A DNA stretch of 46,747 nt. Origin: Planctomycetota bacterium (GTDB lineage: Bacteria; Planctomycetota; JACOTG01). The notes beneath the pieces are model-generated. The model ran no database searches, had not been told where the DNA came from, and saw only the letters and a list, made by a program, of their open reading frames with translations. The DNA lies in contig JACOTG010000068.1 in NCBI GenBank assembly GCA_016178505.1, forward strand, positions 1 to 46,747, written 5' to 3'. Of the stretch, positions 43,574 through 46,747 are shown in pieces. The first letter of the stretch is position 1, and every line of letters starts with the position of its first letter. The position numbers were made by a program, and so were the translations under genes.

Positions 43574-44244
43574 CTTGCGTCCTTCATCACGTACCCCTCC
43601 CCGCGCACGCTGTGCAGCAGCTTCACGTCACTGTCGGCGTCGATCTTTTCTCGCAGCTTGCCAACGTAGACGTCCACGATGTTGGAGCCGGGATCGAATT
43701 GATAATCCCACACCTTCTCGATGATCATCATGCGACTGCACACGCGGCCCTCCGAGCGCATCAGGTACTCGAGCAACCGGTATTCGCGAGTGGTCAGTTC
43801 GATCTTGCGTCCGCCCCGCTCGGCGATTCGCGAGATGGTGTCGAGCGTGAGGTCGCCGACGCGCAGGAGAGGTGATTTCACGTCGCCGCCACGCCGCACG
43901 AGGGCGCGCACGCGGGCCGTGAGTTCTTCCAGCGCGAATGGCTTCGGCAGGTAATCCTCCGCACCGGCATTGAGTCCTTCAACCCGCTCATTGACCTCGC
44001 CGCGAGCGGAGAGCAACAGCACCGGCGTCTGGTTTCTCCGCGCCCGCATCTGCTTCAAGACACTCAATCCATCGCGCCCGATGATCATGATGTCCAGCAC
44101 GACCGCGTCGTATGGCGTGTGCTCGACCGCTGCGAGCGCCTCGTCGCCGTCGCGCAGCACGTCGACGGCGAAGCCCTCGGCTTTCAAGGACCTGGCGATG
44201 AAGGCTCCCGTTTTCTTGTCGTCTTCGACCACTAGAATGCGCAT
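43570..44244 (-). CDS. OmpR/PhoB-family response regulator
   Basis: This 224-aa protein has a receiver domain (MRILVVEDDK, phospho-acceptor Asp51 in AVVLDIMIIGRDG, Ser79 in LLLSARG, Lys101 in LPKPF) and a winged-helix DNA-binding domain (LTTREYRLLEYLMRSEGRVC, IVDVYVGKLREKID, VRGEGYVMKD). It is typical of CusR/PhoP-like regulators. The start at 44244 (MRILVVEDD) is the family norm; an in-frame ATG at 44304 would add 20 residues without a clear ribosome site. First gene of the two-gene unit, followed by the kinase. The phased boxes at 42405-42431 are a candidate binding site. Confidence 0.94.
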   Translation of the reverse strand: MRILVVEDDKKTGAFIARSLKAEGFAVDVLRDGDEALAAVEHTPYDAVVLDIMIIGRDGLSVLKQMRARRNQTPVLLLSARGEVNERVEGLNAGAEDYLPKPFALEELTARVRALVRRGGDVKSPLLRVGDLTLDTISRIAERGGRKIELTTREYRLLEYLMRSEGRVCSRMMIIEKVWDYQFDPGSNIVDVYVGKLREKIDADSDVKLLHSVRGEGYVMKDAR

Positions 44245-44337
44245 GGGCTCATTCTCAATCGAGGCGGAGGAGACACAAGGAATTATTTCGTCGTGGCTCG
44301 TCACCGTTGGGCGACGACGGCCTCGATGGAATTCACA

Positions 44338-44640
44338 AGAGCGGACCGACCTCGAGGAGCTTGCGCAAGAGCCACGTCACGCCCCCAAGCGGCGCCACCT
44401 CGAGATGACCGCGCCGTCGGAAACGCTCAGCACCAAGATGGCGTCGCGCTGCGCGTCCCCCGCTCTCGACACCGACGCGTCGTCGACGCGGCCGCGCACT
44501 CGGTCGAACACGTTTCGGCGCCGGAACTCCTTTCGCGGCTCGAACGGTGGAGCGGACCGCGCACTGTCCGTTGCTCGGCGACCTCGGATCCGGCTGTCGC
44601 TCGCAAGGTCGACGTCGGCGCCGAGCGCCGGTGAACAGCG
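44338..44640 (-). pseudogene. Debris: transposase and unknown protein fragments
   Basis: Minus-strand codons near 44338-44385 read WLLRKLLEVGPLL, matching the IS91-type transposase (LLRKLLEVDPLV). Those near 44400-44560 read FDRVRGRVDDASVSRAGDAQ and DAILVLSVSDGAVISRW, matching a fragment near the right edge (46560-46680, DAQRFAILVLSDVDGAVVRE). No open gene covers 44245-44747. Confidence 0.55.
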
Positions 44641-44747
44641 CGCACGTCATGGGAACGGACGTCTCACGGCACGTGCTCGAGTCGACCGGTGCGGGATGGC
44701 GTCGATTCACTCGAGCGGTCAGTGCGACAACTTGCTCGTGCCGCCGA

Positions 44748-45350
44748 TCAGCACTTCTGATACTTCCAGTTGCGCTGCTTTCCTTGCGAGATCCATTCGA
44801 TGGCTTGAGCGAGGCGACGGTCGCGGGTGTCCTCCGCCTTCGCGTCGGCAATCCACTCGAGGTACTCGTTCTTCGCGCTCGGGCTGAACGCCTCGAAGAC
44901 CTTCCGGGCCGCGGCATTCTTCGCGAGCGCCGCCTTGAACTTCGGGTGCATCGGCACCGGCCCCTTCGGGCGAGTCTTGGCACGAACGACCTTCACGCCG
45001 TCCGCGTTGAGCTTCATCGCCGTCTGAATGTAGCGCGTGAGAGCCGCCTTCGACGGCAGATCCGAGATCTTCGTCAGCCGCCCGAAGCTGCCCATCGCTT
45101 CACGAGCTTTGCCGGACTGCGACTCGACGACGAGGTCGTGCTTCCAGAATCCGAATGCGCAGTGCGCCTTGAACGCCGCCATGCCGCACAAAATGCCGTG
45201 GTACTCGTACGAGGGCGCGCTCCACTTCACCGTCTCGACGACGTCGGGACACGCCTCGTGAATCACGGCGCGAAGGTGAGTCAGGATCGGACGAGCGAAC
45301 TCGGCGGACTTCTGAATGTAAGCGTCGACGCGAGGATCTTTCTTTGCCAT
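44748..45350 (-). CDS. YdeI/OmpD-associated family protein (DUF1801-like)
   Basis: This 200-aa protein opens MAKKDPRVDAYIQKSAEFAR and has the DUF1801 core (LTHLRAVIHEACPDVVETVK, WSAPSYEYHGILCGMAAFKA, HCAFGFWKHDLVVES). The C-terminal third carries the YdeI/OmdA-like segment (PMHPKFKAALAKNAAARKVF, AFSPSAKNEYLEWIADAK, DTRDRRLAQAIEWISQGKQR). Family members are small soluble proteins of unknown biochemical role; some are linked to bacteriocin protection or regulation. No strong ribosome site is seen at the ATG. A decayed copy of the same segment lies at 11408-11681. Confidence 0.9.
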   Translation of the reverse strand: MAKKDPRVDAYIQKSAEFARPILTHLRAVIHEACPDVVETVKWSAPSYEYHGILCGMAAFKAHCAFGFWKHDLVVESQSGKAREAMGSFGRLTKISDLPSKAALTRYIQTAMKLNADGVKVVRAKTRPKGPVPMHPKFKAALAKNAAARKVFEAFSPSAKNEYLEWIADAKAEDTRDRRLAQAIEWISQGKQRNWKYQKC

Positions 45351-45691
45351 GGGCGAAGAGCATACCCGCCGGCGGCGGGAGCGCGCAATTCAAGAGCGGG
45401 TCGTTCGGCCGCGCCTGTTCGGCCGACAGGATTGCTCCCTAGCGCCCGGCTCGACGACAAAAATGCGGCCGCGGCTCTGCTCGAACTCGAATAGGCCGTG
45501 GCGATGGCCGAGACGCGCTCGCTCCCGAGAGCCCAACCCTGCAGTCATATTGCGAGACGCTGGAGAATGGCGAGGCCGCGCTGGTGGAGCAAACCAACCC
45601 CGCCACGGACAGAGCCAATCGACGACCGGCCCGGCATCCGCCGCGTCGCATCAGCAGCCCGGTGCGCCGATCGGCCGCATTTAGCGGTAGC
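45351..45691. other. Intergenic region without visible gene
   Basis: No ORF here shows protein-like character on either strand, and no repeat or RNA was recognised. The first 40 bases are shared with the decayed copy at about 11682-11725. Confidence 0.4.
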
Positions 45692-46411
45692 TCAGCACTT
45701 CATCGTCTTGCGCTTCTTGCCGACGCGGCCCATCGCCTCGATCTTCTCGATCATCGCGAGGGCGATGGGCACCGTGCACGCCGTCTCGCCCACGTCGACT
45801 TCGACTTGGCCAAGTTTCTTCGCTGTCGCCTTCGCTTTGGCGAGCAGCGGCCTCACGCCGGCGCCAAGCGCGATGACGAAGCAGTTCATGCAGTAGCGCA
45901 CGCGATGGGGTGCCGAACCGATCTCCTTTTCGACGCGCACCAGCAACCGCTCGAGCTCCTTCAGGTCGAGCTGCTCGTCCGGCTGCATCGAGACGACTCC
46001 GGACCAGGTGCTCCAGCCGGCGCAGGCGACGTGGGCTTTTTTCGAATCGATCCACGCGCGGGCGATCTCGGGCGCGTGCGGGTTTTCGGCGGCGACCCAC
46101 GGGACGGTGTATTCACTGATCATCGACCAGCGCGCCGCCGCCGCCCACTGATCGAGATCCTTCCTCGACATCCTCGCGCCGTCCGCGAGCAGGCCGGCGA
46201 GGTACATCGCGTCGAGGTTGCCGGTCTCGTAGAGGCCGAGTGCGAGCTTCTGCCGCTCCTCCGGCTCCTTCGGGAGCTTCTTCATCAGCGTCTTCATGTC
46301 GCCGACCTTCACGCCGAAGAGGTCGCCCGTGGCACCATGCGTGAGCCAGGTTTTCTTCGTCTGCGCGTTGCCGAGTTTTTCGAGCGCTGCCATGACGTCA
46401 CGTAGTTGCAT
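45692..46411 (-). CDS. DNA alkylation repair protein (AlkD-like)
   Basis: This 239-aa protein is helical throughout with HEAT-like repeats of the DNA alkylation repair family (PF08713): MAALEKLGNAQTKKTWLTHG, DLFGVKVGDMKTLMKKLPKE, LALGLYETGNLDAMYLAGLL, AARWSMISEYTVPWVAAEN and RVRYCMNCFVIALGAGVRPL. AlkD-type proteins excise N3- and N7-alkylated bases from DNA. The catalytic residues cannot be confirmed here without alignment; this subgroup is close to uncharacterised AlkD-like proteins with a YxxLG-type opening. CGGAGAG before the ATG supports the start. TAAGAT on the minus strand at 46455-46460, 43 nt upstream, may be its -10. Confidence 0.87.
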   Translation of the reverse strand: MQLRDVMAALEKLGNAQTKKTWLTHGATGDLFGVKVGDMKTLMKKLPKEPEERQKLALGLYETGNLDAMYLAGLLADGARMSRKDLDQWAAAARWSMISEYTVPWVAAENPHAPEIARAWIDSKKAHVACAGWSTWSGVVSMQPDEQLDLKELERLLVRVEKEIGSAPHRVRYCMNCFVIALGAGVRPLLAKAKATAKKLGQVEVDVGETACTVPIALAMIEKIEAMGRVGKKRKTMKC

Positions 46412-46413
46412 CA

Positions 46414-46747
46414 GGCTCTCCGTTGCTCCGCGGAAGGGAATGATGGATTGGCGATCTTATCCCCGTCGGCTGGCGACCGCCATGCGACGGAGGTGAGGGC
46501 TTGCGCGATGTCGACGACGGGGGCCTCTTCACTTGCGGGACGTGCCGCTTCGCGAACGACGGCGCCGTCGACGTCGCTCAGCACCAAGATGGCGAAGCGC
46601 TGCGCGTCCTCGGTGTTTGCGTCATGCACAGCGCGAGTCTTTTCCAATCCAAGGCCATCCTCGAGCGCGCGGACCCGCATGAATACGGGTCCAAACTGGA
46701 TTGGCGATCTTGCGCACGAACGGTCGTCTGAGTCCGGTGCCCATGAA
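46414..46747 (-). CDS. Partial ORF at window edge, unknown
   Basis: An open minus-strand frame runs to the window end: FGPVFMRVRALEDGLGLEK, DANTEDAQRFAILVLSDVDG, AVVREAARPASEEAPVVDIA and stops after SFPSAEQRRA. Part of it matches the fragment at 44400-44560, so it represents a real but unrecognised protein family. It may itself be a relic, and its 3' end overlaps the candidate promoter of the alkylation repair gene. Confidence 0.35.

Overview
The window comes from a high-GC bacterium, most likely a member of the Planctomycetota. This is inferred from gene content: a short ECF sigma factor of the type common in that phylum, a Ser/Thr kinase with a C-terminal TPR region, a sulfotransferase, large secreted beta-propeller proteins, and few operons. 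No rRNA, tRNA or CRISPR array was found.

Layout. 0.2-1.9 kb: an ABC-F ATPase. 1.9-3.9 kb: a small accessory patch with two 18-bp palindrome-containing repeats, a dihydrofolate-reductase-like gene and a broken RhuM-Fic gene, closed by a decayed copy of the ABC-F 3' end. 3.9-6.1 kb: a tightly overlapping minus-strand phospholipid operon (CDP-alcohol phosphatidyltransferase, acyltransferase, CdsA-like). 6.3-11.3 kb: plus-strand sulfotransferase, DUF1326-like secreted protein, a lipoprotein-like/GyrI-like fusion, small hypotheticals and a lipoprotein. 11.4-12.0 kb: a gene graveyard with a YdeI-family remnant and an ECF sigma remnant. 12.2-19.6 kb: three large secreted beta-propeller or beta-helix proteins on the minus strand. 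19.6-24.0 kb: IS91-type transposase debris around a lipoprotein metallopeptidase, an intact ECF sigma factor and a VOC/PhnB protein. 24.0-27.7 kb: two tandem paralogous carboxypeptidase-regulatory-like proteins. 28.0-29.3 kb: a Tat-exported phospholipase-C-type phosphoesterase. 29.8-31.9 kb: a secreted WD40-like propeller with an IPT domain. 31.9-34.9 kb: an ECF sigma C-terminal remnant and the Ser/Thr kinase-TPR protein. 35.3-36.4 kb: a VapBC45-like toxin-antitoxin pair whose toxin is frameshifted. 36.7-39.6 kb: a second 14-repeat propeller protein. 39.9-44.2 kb: a less GC-rich module of a secreted repeat protein and a two-component system. 44.3-46.7 kb: more debris, an intact YdeI-family protein and a DNA alkylation repair protein.

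Themes. (1) Four loci share a C-terminal domain ending in a TNAV-like motif on otherwise different secreted beta-rich proteins, suggesting a common export or anchoring module. (2) Recurrent decayed copies of genes (ABC-F tail, YdeI, ECF sigma in three states, IS91 transposase) show repeated duplication and decay. (3) A TAGAAT/TAAGNT hexamer lies about 34-48 nt before several starts and looks like the housekeeping -10 element. (4) Three TGAA boxes at exact 11-bp spacing lie between the OmpR-type two-component system and the secreted repeat protein, a plausible regulator-target link.

No wholly new defence or metabolic system is obvious. The best candidates for undescribed biology are the shared C-terminal domain, the 14-blade secreted propellers and the two-component/secreted-protein module.
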